From Primulina eburnea (Eukaryota > Streptophyta > Magnoliopsida > Lamiales > Gesneriaceae): DNA of 64,000 bases. A program made the position numbers and the translations under genes. This document shows positions 10,001 through 20,173 of the stretch, in pieces; position 1 is the first letter of the stretch, and each line of letters begins with the position of its first letter. The notes beneath the pieces were generated by a model. It worked only from the letters and a program-made list of their open reading frames with translations, ran no database searches and was not told the origin of the DNA. The DNA is taken from contig NC_133101.1 of assembly GCF_022965805.1 (NCBI RefSeq), forward strand, positions 248,001 through 312,000. Direction: 5' to 3'.

Positions 10001-12127
10001 CAAAGGATGCTCAAGAATGCCAATACACAAAGACGAGATGTTTCGTTCCAATTTGGGGACATGGTATATTTGAAGCTCCGGCCTCATCGACAACAATCAG
10101 AGTGCCGAAGGATCTATAAAAAATTAGCAGCTTGCCATTATGGGCCTTTCAAGATTATGCAGAAGGTGGAACCAGTTGCTTACAAGCTACAGCTGCCAAA
10201 AGAATCTCGCGTACATCCTGTATTCAACGTGTCTTGTCTCAAGAATTTGGCGTTGTTTTTTGAGCCGGAAAAGGTAATGGATAGAAGAATCATGAGCTGT
10301 TCATCCGCCAGAGGAAGCTTTGACATTTGGAAAAGGTAATGGATAGAAAAATCAAGAAATAGTGGATGAACAGCTCCAACAAGTGTTAATAAAATGGATT
10401 GGGCGACCAGAGGAAGAGGCTCATGGGAAAGTATGACTGTCTTGTATTCTCAATTTCCAGATTCAGACTTGAGGCCAAGGCTGTAGTGGAGACGGGAAGT
10501 ATTGATACAGGCCTGGAAGATTTGGGCCTTAAAGATACTGAGAAGCACATTATATATCACATGTATTCTAGAAGGAATAGAAAATAAAAGAGGGAATATG
10601 GTGGGGGAGTTTGGGAACGGTCGGTCATTCTGTCTTTAGTTCAGTTTTTAATAGGAAGTTACCAGCTTGAATAGGAAGTTACGAGCTTGACTAGGGAAGA
10701 TATTGTGCAGAGTATTCAACTCTGGGTTTTTAGTGAATTATAAGCACAAAATATTCTAGTAAATTACCGTAAATCCTTTGCTCTTTTCCATTGTTGTACA
10801 ATAAATCTTATGTGGTTGTAACAACATCCATAACCTTTAATATCATCAGCCAGAGAAACACCGCTGGTGAAATCACTTTATACCGTAATCTTTGGAGTTG
10901 ATAACAATTAACAAATGGCATGCTTCTTCAGTACCAAAACTATTCCACCAAAAAATTTATCAGACATATGTTTCAAAAATATTAAATGAGAACATTTCAT
11001 ATTTAGATAGATATTTCTTTCTTGCTTTATAGGCTATATTATGAAATTTCCTTTTCTTCTACATCCTCAAAAAACCCAATCAATCCTTGAACCTGGAGTC
11101 TAAATAATAGAATACTTGACAAATTAAAATATTGTGGTCTCTTCATGATCATTTACAAGTTAAAATATTATAAATATAGTGCTCGCTCAAATTTCTTCAA
11201 GCATATAAGATAAACAAACTGGTAACTGATGAAAAACTCTATCATATCAACATATACTAACCATTTCCTATGGCAGCAACATCCCACCCGACACCTTTCA
11301 CCTTTCGAGTTTTGCTCATCGAGGTCCTCCTGTTGCCAGCACACTGCAGCAAGCAACACAGAAAGATAATATTTAGGGAAAAGTAGAAGTATAGTGAAGC
11401 AAAATAAATTTTAGACACTGAGAGATGGAACTTGCTTATTTCACCCAAATACAAGGTTATTAGAATATACTTGGTCAAGAGAGCTTTAGGAGTTAGGACC
11501 AGATAATATCCAGTAATTAAATCTAAAACAAACTTGAAACAGAAGGAAAAAAAATAGCACCTGTAAAGTGGCAGTGATGGAATATTTTGGAAGCTTCCTG
11601 CCATTCGTAGAACATCAAAGGTGAGTATATCAAGCATTCATTCATTCATTCCCAGACAAATTGGCAAGTGGTGACAACATGCTTTATGAAAATGATTCAC
11701 TAACCAGATATCTTTCATGTAGAGATCTTTTGGAATTTCTATCAGACCAGTGACAGTAACACTATACCTGCTCCAAAAAAACAGATTCCGTAAAATAAAT
11801 ACACCTTTTTTAAAAAACAAATGTAGTAAAAGAAATATAGTAATTGACCACTTCATACTTGTGTATGTCATCTACAATTGGAATTGGTCCATGGTTCCGC
11901 TTATAGAAGAACTCCACAGGTGTCACATAAGACGAAACTAAATCAAAACGTCGCGGCTCCGCATTGAAGGGTTCCTGAGCCAATTAAACGCAGACTGATC
12001 CTAACACAATCATCATCAATCAAATCAAAAAAGAAAAAGAAACAGGAAAAACCTTGGAATTAATGACAAGAGCAGGGTGGCGAGGAGGGTCGTTGGTATA
12101 ATCAGAAGGCGCCCTCAGTCCCGGCAT
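1015..12127 (-). CDS. SOX: Sulfite oxidase, peroxisomal molybdenum enzyme (12 exons)
   Basis: Oxidises sulfite to sulfate in peroxisomes using a molybdenum cofactor; plant forms lack the heme domain. Exons on the minus strand: 12127-12053, 11974-11859, 11767-11705, 11597-11561, 11343-11262, 2602-2484, 2387-2292, 2069-1959, 1883-1782, 1589-1542, 1438-1223, 1131-1015. All introns are GT-AG, phases join exactly, and the product is 393 residues, the same as Arabidopsis SO. Exon 5 opens with Cys98 of the CAGNRR motif, the conserved molybdenum ligand. Exons 11-12 give the dimerisation domain ([16 protein letters not shown], then [13 protein letters not shown]). The C-terminal SNL is the PTS1-type peroxisomal signal. 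Intron 5 (2603-11261) is swollen by a gypsy element in the opposite orientation. All twelve exons are open, so the gene looks functional. Confidence 0.95.
2834..3442 (+). repeat. 5' LTR of the gypsy element, with an internal insertion
   Basis: Begins tgaaacaggcctgg and ends ttgtaaca, matching the 3' LTR (10503-10823) at both ends. About 300 bp with no counterpart in the 3' LTR sit between roughly 2880 and 3188. The sequence after it (attggtccgaccc) occupies the primer-binding-site position but matches the usual attggtatcagagc only in its first bases. Confidence 0.75.
2880..3188. repeat. Unclassified insertion in the 5' LTR
   Basis: Present only in the 5' LTR copy. It holds poly-T runs and a gtgagacggtttcataaatc segment similar to the foldback repeat seen at 61.3 kb. 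I could not define terminal repeats or a target duplication, so the class is open. Confidence 0.4.
3575..5068 (+). pseudogene. gag and aspartic protease of the gypsy element (broken)
   Basis: Gag runs from 3575 in pieces: the segment with [20 protein letters not shown] (about 3790-3850) is the plant Ty3 gag core, continued in another frame at 3959-4183 ([20 protein letters not shown]). The retropepsin follows in 4595-5068: the active-site triad is in [13 protein letters not shown] and the flap-side motif in [10 protein letters not shown]. Frameshifts and stops separate gag from protease. Described only as a relic. Confidence 0.8.
5784..6512. mobile_element. Non-autonomous hAT-type element splitting the RT
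   Basis: A 729-bp insert with ends caggtaaatggggaggcgg and, inverted at the right, cagtgttctaatggcgg. It breaks the LMPFGLKN/APATFQ codons of the RT. The flanks ttaagaat and tagaatgc share a decayed 7-8 bp duplication. Ends are GC-rich with repeated GGCGG/CCGCC blocks; the middle is AT-rich. No transposase; the small ORF at 6222-6440 arises from the CCGCC blocks. Confidence 0.65.
7165..8175. mobile_element. Composite hAT-type element carrying gypsy sequence
   Basis: Flanked by an exact 8-bp duplication tccaacat (7157-7164 and 8176-8183) inside the RNase H gene. Terminal inverted repeats: ctatgttgcatagata at the left and, inverted, ctatgtagcatggata at the right. Three parts: 7165-7724 is homologous to the element at 8342-8984; 7725-7937 is a copy of gypsy pol homologous to about 8996-9215; 7938-8175 is a shorter element of the same terminal type (tgcatggatacatatatggg). 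An HD-Zip fragment is inside at 7438-7524. Confidence 0.72.
7438..7524 (-). pseudogene. Captured HD-Zip class II leucine-zipper fragment (copy 1)
   Basis: On the minus strand 29 codons are open. The fragment starts [11 protein letters not shown], continues [11 protein letters not shown] and ends QELKALK. This is the linker and first half of the leucine zipper of class II homeodomain-zipper factors (family pattern [24 protein letters not shown]). No homeodomain is present. The rest of the host element is non-coding, so it is a transduplicated exon piece, not a gene. Confidence 0.8.
8342..8984. mobile_element. Non-autonomous hAT-type element with captured gene fragment
   Basis: 643 bp, starting ctatgtagcatagata and ending with the inverse tatcagtgctacatag. 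The flanks gaggcaag (8334-8341) and ggggaaag (8985-8992) are a decayed 8-bp duplication (6 of 8 match). Removing the element restores the gypsy linker reading [14 protein letters not shown]. It shares most of its length with 7165-7724, including the HD-Zip piece. Confidence 0.75.
8640..8726 (-). pseudogene. Captured HD-Zip class II leucine-zipper fragment (copy 2)
   Basis: Minus-strand 29-codon match beginning [11 protein letters not shown], then [11 protein letters not shown], ending QELKALK. It keeps the family Cys at position 1 and [10 protein letters not shown], so it is closer to a real HD-Zip II gene than copy 1. Confidence 0.82.
9000..10339 (+). pseudogene. Integrase and C-terminal region of the gypsy element (broken)
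   Basis: After the third hAT insertion the polyprotein resumes with the ADALSRK-like linker. Integrase core motifs appear in 9427-9684 ([20 protein letters not shown] is the plant Ty3 pattern around the first catalytic Asp). The 199-codon open stretch 9740-10339 continues with [20 protein letters not shown] and HGRKPP, then the [22 protein letters not shown]3-like part and [10 protein letters not shown]. The region has several frameshifts. Confidence 0.85.
10503..10823 (+). repeat. 3' LTR of the gypsy element
   Basis: 321 bp, from tgatacaggcctgg to ttgtaaca. A purine-rich tract (ggagacgggaagta) sits just before it, in the polypurine-primer position. It carries a tandem duplicate of ataggaagttaccagcttga (10652-10690 region) absent from the 5' LTR. 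Confidence 0.8.
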
Positions 12128-13834
12128 CTCTATCTCTCCCAAAATCACCACAAGGTCTGGTCTGCCTCCTAAATTGATTTGCTAATATAACCAAAAAGAG
12201 AGGGCCAACCAATAGTAATAGTCGCCACACACATTTTTTAACTCACCCAATTCTGTTGATTTGATTTTAGGTATTTTGTGTCCATTAATGTTTTCTAAAA
12301 AAAAAAAGTAAATAAATAAAATTTTAATATATTTTTTTAAAAAAAAATTACTTAAATTTTGATCTAATTGAATTCTATATATTAAATATTGACATTATAC
12401 ATTTTTAAAATAAAATTTTCCCAAAGTGTAACACATGAAAATTGATTAATTGTCACTTCTATATATGTTGTGGTCCGATATATATATTTCCATTATTTAG
12501 ATATTTGAGCTTATTTTTAATTATCCATACCAAGTAAAATAGAACCAATCTCATGCTTCCAATAAAATATGATCAAACTCAAACAATTCAATGAAGAAAG
12601 GATATTAATTCCTTGAATGTCAAAGTGATGATGCATGTGGTATGATGAGATAAATGTGGATAATTATGTAAAAATAATGAAGAATAGTTTGTAGATAAAA
12701 TGTATATCACATCAATATAAGTACGTTGTTTGGTGGTGTTATGTAAATCACCAAGAATACCAATGACAGAACAAGAACTATATATGAATATGGATGTGAC
12801 TGTGAGCGCGCAACTCAAGAATGTAAGACACATATCAAGAACACGACGTTGCGGCATTGAATTGCCTACATCCATAGGAAGACCGACCAGCCACCTTAAT
12901 TTATGATCAATTCACAAGAATGAGAGTTACAAGTAGAAGTCCATTACAACACAAATCAAAGATTACAACAGAGTTTTTCTCTTTTTGACTTTATTTTTCT
13001 GTGTATTTGATTTGTGGATTTTGATGATGAACCAAATGAGCGTGTCGACCATGTAATCCTTGATTATATATTTGTGAGAAAAGGCTTCCATGCTATCCAA
13101 CCGAATACCAAAATATCTAACCACCGAAAGAATCTGTCCTCCCTACGGCATGCCAACTTTGGGAGGCATCTATCTCTTCATAACAAGGGTTTGAATTTTA
13201 TTTTTTTTTATCAAAGTACGTACAAGTACCCTTCATAAACTTTTTTTTGGTCTACCTTATATGGATTTTTATCAGTGGCTATTCTACTTATCGAACTAAT
13301 ATATAATATTAATGAAATTGTGAAAGTTTTTCTGGCATACTTTGCTTGCTACTACTACATTCGACAAAAGCGCGTCAATATTGTTTGTTGTTTATTAAAT
13401 GTGTAATGGCTTTCTGTAATAATTTGATTCAATGTTAATTAAATTGAGTTGTGAAAAAAATATCAATTGATTTATTAAAAAAACTTAAGGAAATATTATT
13501 AAAAAATAACGGTAATTGAATAAATAAGACAATAACTAATGCAGACATAATAATATTTTTGTTATAATGAAGATCGAGAACGAACTCAAACATTCATAAG
13601 CATCATTAAATTATAATATGATTGCACTCGCCATTACATGCACCTACCAAAATGCTACCATACATGCCACGCTATATTACAAATCAGAGCAGCACAAAAG
13701 GCATCACACCAAACTAGAATAAATTAGTGTCAAGGAGCACCCAAAATAAGAACACCAGTAGAAATCAGAAACCAAACTCCCACGATCTTCATCAGGGAGG
13801 CTGAAAAATTGAGTACGTTCTGATTGATTCTCCA
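12128..13834. other. SOX upstream region and AT-rich spacer
   Basis: The first few hundred bases are the SOX 5' flank, with UTR just above 12127. ORFs at 12588-12875 (-) and 13014-13238 (+) are open but match no family I know and lack splice support. Poly-A/T runs near 12290-12350. Confidence 0.4.
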
Positions 13835-13976
13835 CTAAGAACTCGGCCACGACTCCTTTTCATCCTTCGTCGTCTCCGGAATCCGCCCCAGCGCCTCAAA
13901 TGTCTCTTTCTTGGAATTCGTCATCTCGTACTCATGGCCCATATCACAAGGTTTGATATTGCAACTCTTGTCATGT
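13835..13976 (-). pseudogene. Isolated exon-like coding segment, unknown family
   Basis: On the minus strand an acceptor-like tttaacag precedes a 47-codon open frame ending in TAG at 13835-13837. It contains CNIKPCDMGHEYEMTN and then KKETFEALGRIPETTKDEKE. Its GC content is clearly above the surrounding DNA, which suggests real coding origin. No upstream partner exon joins in frame: the piece at 14041-14104 that begins MSVANRVPSISTT runs into stops. Could be the last exon of a small gene or a gene relic. Confidence 0.3.
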
Positions 13977-14104
13977 CTGTTAAATTGTTAATTGCATCGA
14001 AAATATATAATGCGTCATCTTCTTGACTCGGCAACTTCCTTTTTTTTACTGATTAATCTCTTACTAGTGGTACTTATGGATGGTACACGGTTTGCAACAG
14101 ACAT

Positions 14105-15104
14105 GGACTTTTCCTATAAAATTATATATTGAATTAAATTGTCAAATTAATCAATATATAATTTCATATAAATTAAATAAATCATAAACCAACAAATATT
14201 TGAACAAAACAAGAATATTATATTAAAGCACAAAAACTTCACAATGATAAAATTGAAAAAGTATAATAGGCATTGAATCAGAAATATAAAACTTAGCTTA
14301 TAGTTGTGCAGAAAAGATTAGAAATTCTTTGTGTTTCACGTTGGAGGGAGAAGAGTAAGAAGAGAGAAGTCTTAAGATAAAAACCAAAAAACTATAATAA
14401 AACCTAACAATATAAAGAAGAGATTAGGTCTATCAGTAAGAAAACTAGAGTTTTTATAAAATAAAACTCTATCAAATATTTTCTTATCTCAATAATAATG
14501 AATTAAATATCACAATTAGTACTCCTAAAATATGGTATTATCATCACAATTTTCGAGTTCTATATGCAGTCACGAGACAGCCACGAAGCGGTCACAATGC
14601 ATGATCGATCACGCCTTATTCCAAGACTTCTTATGTTTTTGTTCTTCTTTCACAGTTTCATCTTGGCAACTTTAAATATGACAAAAATCATTTTTTTAGC
14701 TCAACTTTGCTCCAAGACCATAAACTACCTTATACAACAAAATAACACAAAAGTATATCAATTAAAAATGTCGGAAGTAAGAACAATGAGAAGAAATTTG
14801 ATAACTAATAAATATGAACTATTACAGTCTTATCACCCTTCCCTTCAACAACATGAGATAATTCATTCTAACCAACATCATGATCTGGTCTTACATTTGT
14901 GCTCTGAATTTGTAAATTCTATTAATATAGATGTACCGCGCGTGTATAATTTAATTATTACTATAGAGTACATTGTTTTTGTAAAATATTTGATCTCTAT
15001 ATATGATTGCATCCTTAACATCACATAATATTAAATGGAAAAAAAAACTATGGGAACATAAATTATGCAAATTCTAATTATCTTAAAGAAAGAGTCGTCT
15101 CATG
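14105..15104. other. AT-rich spacer
   Basis: A 154-codon ORF lies on the + strand at 14564-15028, but its composition is that of AT-rich DNA and it resembles no family. Nothing else recognised. Confidence 0.35.
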
Positions 15105-15107
15105 CTT

Positions 15108-15151
<44 letters not shown>
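15108..15151. repeat. (TA)n microsatellite
   Basis: About 44 bp of uninterrupted TA repeat, immediately next to the Helitron-type 3' end at 15153. Confidence 0.95.
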
Positions 15152-15152
<1 letters not shown>

Positions 15153-15153
<1 letters not shown>

Positions 15154-16570
15154 TAGGAATGTTCACGTGCGATGCACGTGGATGATTAATATTAAAAAAT
15201 ATAATCACGATATTAAATAATGTTTAAAATCGCTTGAATAACATATTGTTTTTGAGCTTTTGTGAATCTAAATAATCAAAACACAATAGATATATAAAAT
15301 ATATCATGACTATAAATCATATATATTCACTTATTCACATTACATTTTTCAATATTATAATGACAATTTTCTCAAATTAACAAATATATTTTTCATTCAA
15401 ATATAATTAACAATGAAAAAATAATAAAAATAAAAATAAAAGAATAATTAATTTTACCGAAACCAAAACCACAATATACTCAAATTGAATACAGTTAGAT
15501 AAATTGTTGTCAAATGAAATTCTCTTATTTAACTAAATTGTCATAATAATATTAAAATAAAATCATTAATCTTGTTATTAAGTTAAATATCAATTGTGAT
15601 TTTGCTAACTTTTAATTTTGTTTACTTTCTCTGTTTGTTTTAGGACTACATATTATATATAGTTAATTTTATATCAGAATGTATCATCTGTAAATCAATA
15701 ATGATTTTAATAATTTCATGTGAAAAAAAGTTCTAAAATAATATCATTCAAATATATATGTATAGTAAAACACATATATAAATAAAATAACACAAAAAAA
15801 TTTATGAGACGGTCCCACGAGTCAATTTTTTGAGATAAATATCCTATTTGAGTTATTAATAAAAAAAATATTACTTTTTATGCCGAATGTAATATTTTAC
15901 TAATTAATTAACCAAACTCTAAAAAAAAAGAAGCCATGTAGATTAGCAAGGCGGGAAAAGTTAGAAATAAATTCAATGTTTTCAATTAATAATACTGCTC
16001 ATATATATAATTCGGAAGAGAAGAGCACAAAATTACTATCAAAATAAATCTTTCAAGACCACTATAATCTCATAATTTTGTAAAAATAATAGATATATTA
16101 TATAAATTAACCAAACCGTAAAAAAAATTAAGAAAAAAAAAACGGAAACAAAAACGAACCATCCATAAATCAAATTAATTAAATCAAAAAAACCAACATA
16201 ACAATTAAATAACTAAGTAAAAGAAAAAATAGATAATCATTAAAATAAAATGAAACCCAAAAAAATACAATATATAAAATAAATTAATGTTATAAAAGTA
16301 AATAAATATATACTAATATATAGTTGAGATGAGGGGAATGATATATTTATAATTACCATAAAAATAAATTCTTATAGACATAGATGTAATTTTAAATTTT
16401 GTGAAAACTGACAAATATATTTTACTAATTCACAATTGGAAATAATATATTTATATTTAAGTAGATTATCTAATCGGGCTCTGGGAAAAAAAACAAGAAG
16501 AAGGTCATGTAGAACCACAAGATGGGAAGTAGGAATAAATTCATTGTATTCAATGAATATTAAGACACAC
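15153..16570 (-). mobile_element. Helitron-like non-autonomous element, copy A (3' end well defined)
   Basis: Read on the minus strand, the 3' end has hairpin CACGTGC-ATC-GCACGTG, seven bases (aacattc), then CTAG followed by T in the flank: the CTRR-T signature of Helitrons. Homology with copy B (26116-28150) runs from this end through most of the body in the same order. No helicase or Rep coding. The 5' boundary near 16570 is an estimate from where similarity fades. Confidence 0.6.
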
Positions 16571-16589
16571 ACGCACACATATATATAAG

Positions 16590-17825
16590 AAATTACAAGT
16601 TAACCCATATAAAAAAAACAACTTGTTAAGCTAAATAAATAAATAGAGAATGACAAACATGAAAATTCATGATTGAAGTAAGAATAAATTCAATGTATTC
16701 AATGAATAGTAATCATCATATTTTAATACTTAGTAATAGTAATTAGTTATTTAAGATAAAAGAAAGAAATTATAAGTTATGAGTTCAATGTATTCAATGA
16801 ATAGTAATCATCATATTTTAAGATAAAAGAAAGAAATTACAAGTTAACTCATATAAAAAGACAACTTGCTAAGTTAAATAAATAAATAGAGAAGGACGGT
16901 TTATTTCACCCTACCTTGTGAGGCACTGCCCCCATGAGGTGATCAAAGGTCCAGATTTAAACACACATACACCCAATGAAGTGATCAAAGGCCCAGATTT
17001 AATCACCATATAAAATCAATGGCTGAGATCCTGTGAGGGCACTGCCCCCACAGGTAGCATCTACTCTACCAGAAGGACAAACATAGAAGGGTTCAATGTA
17101 TTCAATGAATAGTAATCATCATATTTTAATAATAGTAATAGTAATAATTAGTTATTTAAGATAGAAGAAAGAAATTACAAGTTAACCCATATAAAAACAT
17201 TACTTGTTAAGCTAAATAAATAAATAAAGACAAACATGAAAATTCACAATTGGAAATGGTATATTTATATGTAAGTAGATAAATAGAGAATGACAAACAT
17301 AGAAGGGTTCAATGTATTCAATGAATAGTAATCATCATTTTTTAATAATAGTAATAGTAATAATTAGTTATTTAAGATAAAAGAAAGAAATTACAAGTTA
17401 ACCCATATAAAAACACCACTTGTTAAGCTAAATAAATAAATAAATAAAGAAAGACAAACATGAATTCAATGAATAGTAATCATCATATTTTAATACTTAG
17501 TAATAGTAATTAGTTATTTAAGATAAAAGAAAGAAATTATAAGTTATGAGTTCAATGTATATTAATCATCATATTTTAAGACAAAAGAAAGAAATTACAA
17601 GTTAATCCATATAAAAAGACAACTTGCTAAGTTAAATAAATAAATAGAGAAGGACAAACATAGAAGGGTTCAATGTATTCAATGAATAGTAATCATCATA
17701 TTTTAATAATAGTAATAGTAATAATTAGTTATTTAAGATAAAAGAAAGAAATTACAAGTTAACCCATATAAAAACACCACTTGTTAAGCTAAATAAATAA
17801 AGAAGGACAAACATGAAAATTCACA
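16590..17825. repeat. Tandem repeat array, unit roughly 150-220 bp
   Basis: About seven diverged units built from ttcaatgtattcaatgaata, gtaatcatcatattttaat, agataaaagaaagaaattac, aagttaacccatataaaaa and gctaaataaataaa. Unit starts are near 16690, 16785, 17095, 17308, 17465, 17545 and 17668; some units are truncated. The unit's opening also occurs at 15970 and 16540 inside Helitron copy A, so the array probably grew from that element's end. Interrupted by a MITE at 16898-17080. Confidence 0.85.
16898..17080. mobile_element. Small hAT-like MITE (183 bp) inside the tandem array
   Basis: Exact 8-bp duplication agaaggac at 16890-16897 and 17081-17088; the unoccupied site (gagaaggacaaacatagaag) is visible in other array units. 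The left end ggtttatttcaccctacc is the same as the inverted right end of the element at 18996-19179. It contains gcactgccccc twice. Confidence 0.7.
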
Positions 17826-18207
17826 TGTCACAGGGGCTATGCAACGCAGCGGATTATTGCTAACTTTTCCAACCCTTGTGCGGGTAGACTTGCACACTCA
17901 AGCCTATCACCCTCCTCACGTTTTTTATCACACTTGTGTTTGATTATATTTTCTGAATATAACTCACTTAAGCCAAGCAAGCAAACATGATAACAATGTC
18001 AAACGAGATTACTAGGCAAATCTGCCCAACCTTGCACTAACACAATAGTTCACAATACAAGGAAACAATCTGCCAATGGCTTGCACACAAAAAGGCTTAG
18101 CACTCGTGTATCCTCAAGCCTTGTGCAACTCATGGCCTATATAAACGAAATACAAGGCAACAATATCAGATAAACTCGAGTAACTGCCCCTAGAACCGCC
18201 AACTGTC
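17826..18207. other. Unclassified repeat-like segment
   Basis: More GC-rich than its surroundings and without an ORF. It directly precedes an LTR-like segment and may be the inner part of the same lost retroelement. Confidence 0.3.
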
Positions 18208-18597
18208 AAGCCCAACTGTCATGTCTGGATAAGAACAAGCCAAACTGCTGCCAGATGAGCCCACTACCCCTGGCCCATCCCTAGCCCAAAGAGAAGGCAG
18301 GCCTACCAAGGGCCCTAGCCCAAATGGAAGACAGGCCCACCAAGGGCCCATGTATTCTCCTATAAATACCAGGTTTGAATGTTAATTCATTCATTCAATA
18401 TTGTTTTCAGCAGCATCCTTAGCTGCTCCCCGCATATATCCTCAGTCACTGACTTGAGCGTCGGAGAGGTTACGCCAGGACACCCTCCTGGCCCCCTCTT
18501 AACGGTCTTTTTCTTGATTTCAGGCTCAGGGTCATCTTAAAGGCCACGTCTGAACTAGTGACGTTCGTTGGGATCGGACCCTAAATTTCCCGTGAGT
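18208..18597 (+). repeat. Solo-LTR-like segment
   Basis: Starts tgtcaagccc, holds a TATA box (cctataaatacc at 18360) and the plant LTR leader motif actgacttgagcgtcggag (18449), and ends near gagtatca. The flanks ccaac and ccaca are a weak 5-bp match. No internal region beside it. Confidence 0.5.
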
Positions 18598-18995
18598 ATC
18601 ACCACAACTAACTAAGCAATTACGTGTGTTGACTCCAAATAGATCTTAACTAACTATGAAATTACGTGTGTTTTATCAATATTATTTTTTAAAAATGAAA
18701 ATATTTCTTGAGCCCAAACTGGCATGAGATGATGGGAGGTTGCAGTCGATCGATGAAATAATGAAGAAAGTGATGGAAATAAGGAAAGCAACAGATCAAG
18801 AGACAAAGGAGATAGAAATAACAAAAAAGAAAGAGATTATAAGTAATAAAATAATATGGCGTACATTCGATCTAATTATTATATCAGATAATCGGGAATT
18901 CCCTTCCACTTGATCAAGTATTTGGTTTTATGGTGCACCACATGCATGTTGTCGCTTAATTTATGCGTTTGGCAAACACCTTGTCTAGTACTTAT

Positions 18996-19179
18996 TGGTT
19001 AACTTGACCCTACCCCTGCGGGCACTGCCCGCAGAGGTCGATCTAACGGTTCGGATTTTTTCGAGTCAATTTTTTTATTTTTTTTAACATGGAGGTGGGT
19101 CCGGATCACTCATGTGGAATGATCCGGGCCGTTCATTACCCGTGCAGGCAGTGCCTGCACGGGTAGGGTGAAACAAACC
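18996..19179. mobile_element. Small hAT-like MITE (184 bp), second family member
   Basis: Exact 8-bp duplication gtacttat at 18988-18995 and 19180-19187. Its right end, inverted, reads ggtttgtttcaccctacc, matching the left end of 16898-17080. Contains palindromes tgcgggcactgcccgca and cgtgcaggcagtgcctgcacg. The right end and flank (19151-19225) were then tandemly duplicated at 19222-19293. Confidence 0.75.
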
Positions 19180-19559
19180 GTACTTATTTATCTATCTATC
19201 AGTTTGCTTCTAGTTCAGACTACTGCCTGCACGGGTAGGGTGAAACAAACCGTACTTATTTATCTATCTATCAGTTTGCTTCTAGTTCAGACTTATTCTA
19301 CATATATGTACACAATTAGGTATACACAACTAATTGAGAAATCGTACGAGTTTAGTCCAAATAACTCTTAACTATGGATTTTTTACATACTTCTATGGTA
19401 TTCCACATATTTTTTGTTAAATTTTTTTTGAAGGACATATTTCTTGCACTTAAACTAGCATGTGAAAATGGGAGGTTGCAGTCAATAGAAAAAAGAAAGG
19501 CAATGAAAAAAATCGATGCAAATTAGAGATACAACAGAGAGACAAAAGGATGTGGAAAT

Positions 19560-19561
<2 letters not shown>

Positions 19562-19594
<33 letters not shown>
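19562..19594. repeat. (GA)n microsatellite
   Basis: About 33 bp of GA repeat. Confidence 0.95.
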
Positions 19595-19597
<3 letters not shown>

Positions 19598-19769
19598 AAT
19601 ATGATAGTATGACATTCAATCTTATTTTCATATTAGACATTACATATTCATCAATTGATTTTATTATTTTATTAAAATTTAAATTTAAGTTATTGGTATA
19701 CATTATTTTAAAAATAAAAATAAAAATCGAAATTTGGTCTTATGTCATGGAATTGGTCATTATTAGTGC

Positions 19770-20173
19770 AAGTGCGGATTTTGTTCCTTGACTTCACCCC
19801 TGCAAGTGCTAGCAAATGAACCTTTAGTAGCACAATTGTGTGCAAGTGTCTAAGTAAAAACACTCAAAAAGCTTGGAAAAACCTTTACGTTAAGAAAGTA
19901 GAATATTGCATACAAACTAGGTGGTTAACAAATGAAATCTCAACCCTATTTATACTCGTAGAGTTCTATAATGAACGACTGAGATATACTTTATCTAAAA
20001 ATATGATTTATTAACCAGAATGTTATATCATATACACTAATTCCTGACATTCTCGTGACATTCTCCCCCGCTTATTTGGTTAATTGACGCCCTTGTCTCA
20101 TCAAATTGTTGTTGTAAGTTTTGGAATTTCCACAAGTCTTCTTTGGTTTTCCATGTAGCTTCGGTTTGGAGCA
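19770..20173 (-). mobile_element. Gypsy element remnant: chromodomain tail and 3' LTR
   Basis: The minus strand 20173-20065 is open and reads LLQTEATWKTKEDLWKFQ then NLQQQFDETRASINQI, the end of a Ty3/gypsy chromodomain polyprotein. A purine tract agcgggggagaa follows, then an LTR beginning tgtcacgagaatgtc at 20060, with TATA box gtataaatagg near 19955. The LTR end near 19770 is uncertain. All upstream pol is missing. Confidence 0.75.

Larger units (their letters stand above)
2834..10823 (+). mobile_element. Decayed Ty3/gypsy LTR retrotransposon inside SOX intron 5
   Basis: Order on the + strand: 5' LTR, gag, protease, reverse transcriptase, RNase H, integrase, start of a chromodomain-like tail, 3' LTR. 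Gag-PR-RT-RH-INT order and motifs [21 protein letters not shown] and [19 protein letters not shown] protease mark it as Ty3/gypsy. Frames are broken by many stops and shifts and by three later insertions (5784-6512, 7165-8175, 8342-8984), so it cannot move on its own. The sequence acat precedes the 5' LTR and follows the 3' LTR, a possible remnant of a 4-5 bp target duplication. The two LTRs differ at many positions, so the insertion is old. It lies antisense to SOX. Confidence 0.88.

Noticed and set aside
14564..15028. 154-codon ORF
   Set aside because: No motif, codon use like the AT-rich background, no splice or family support.
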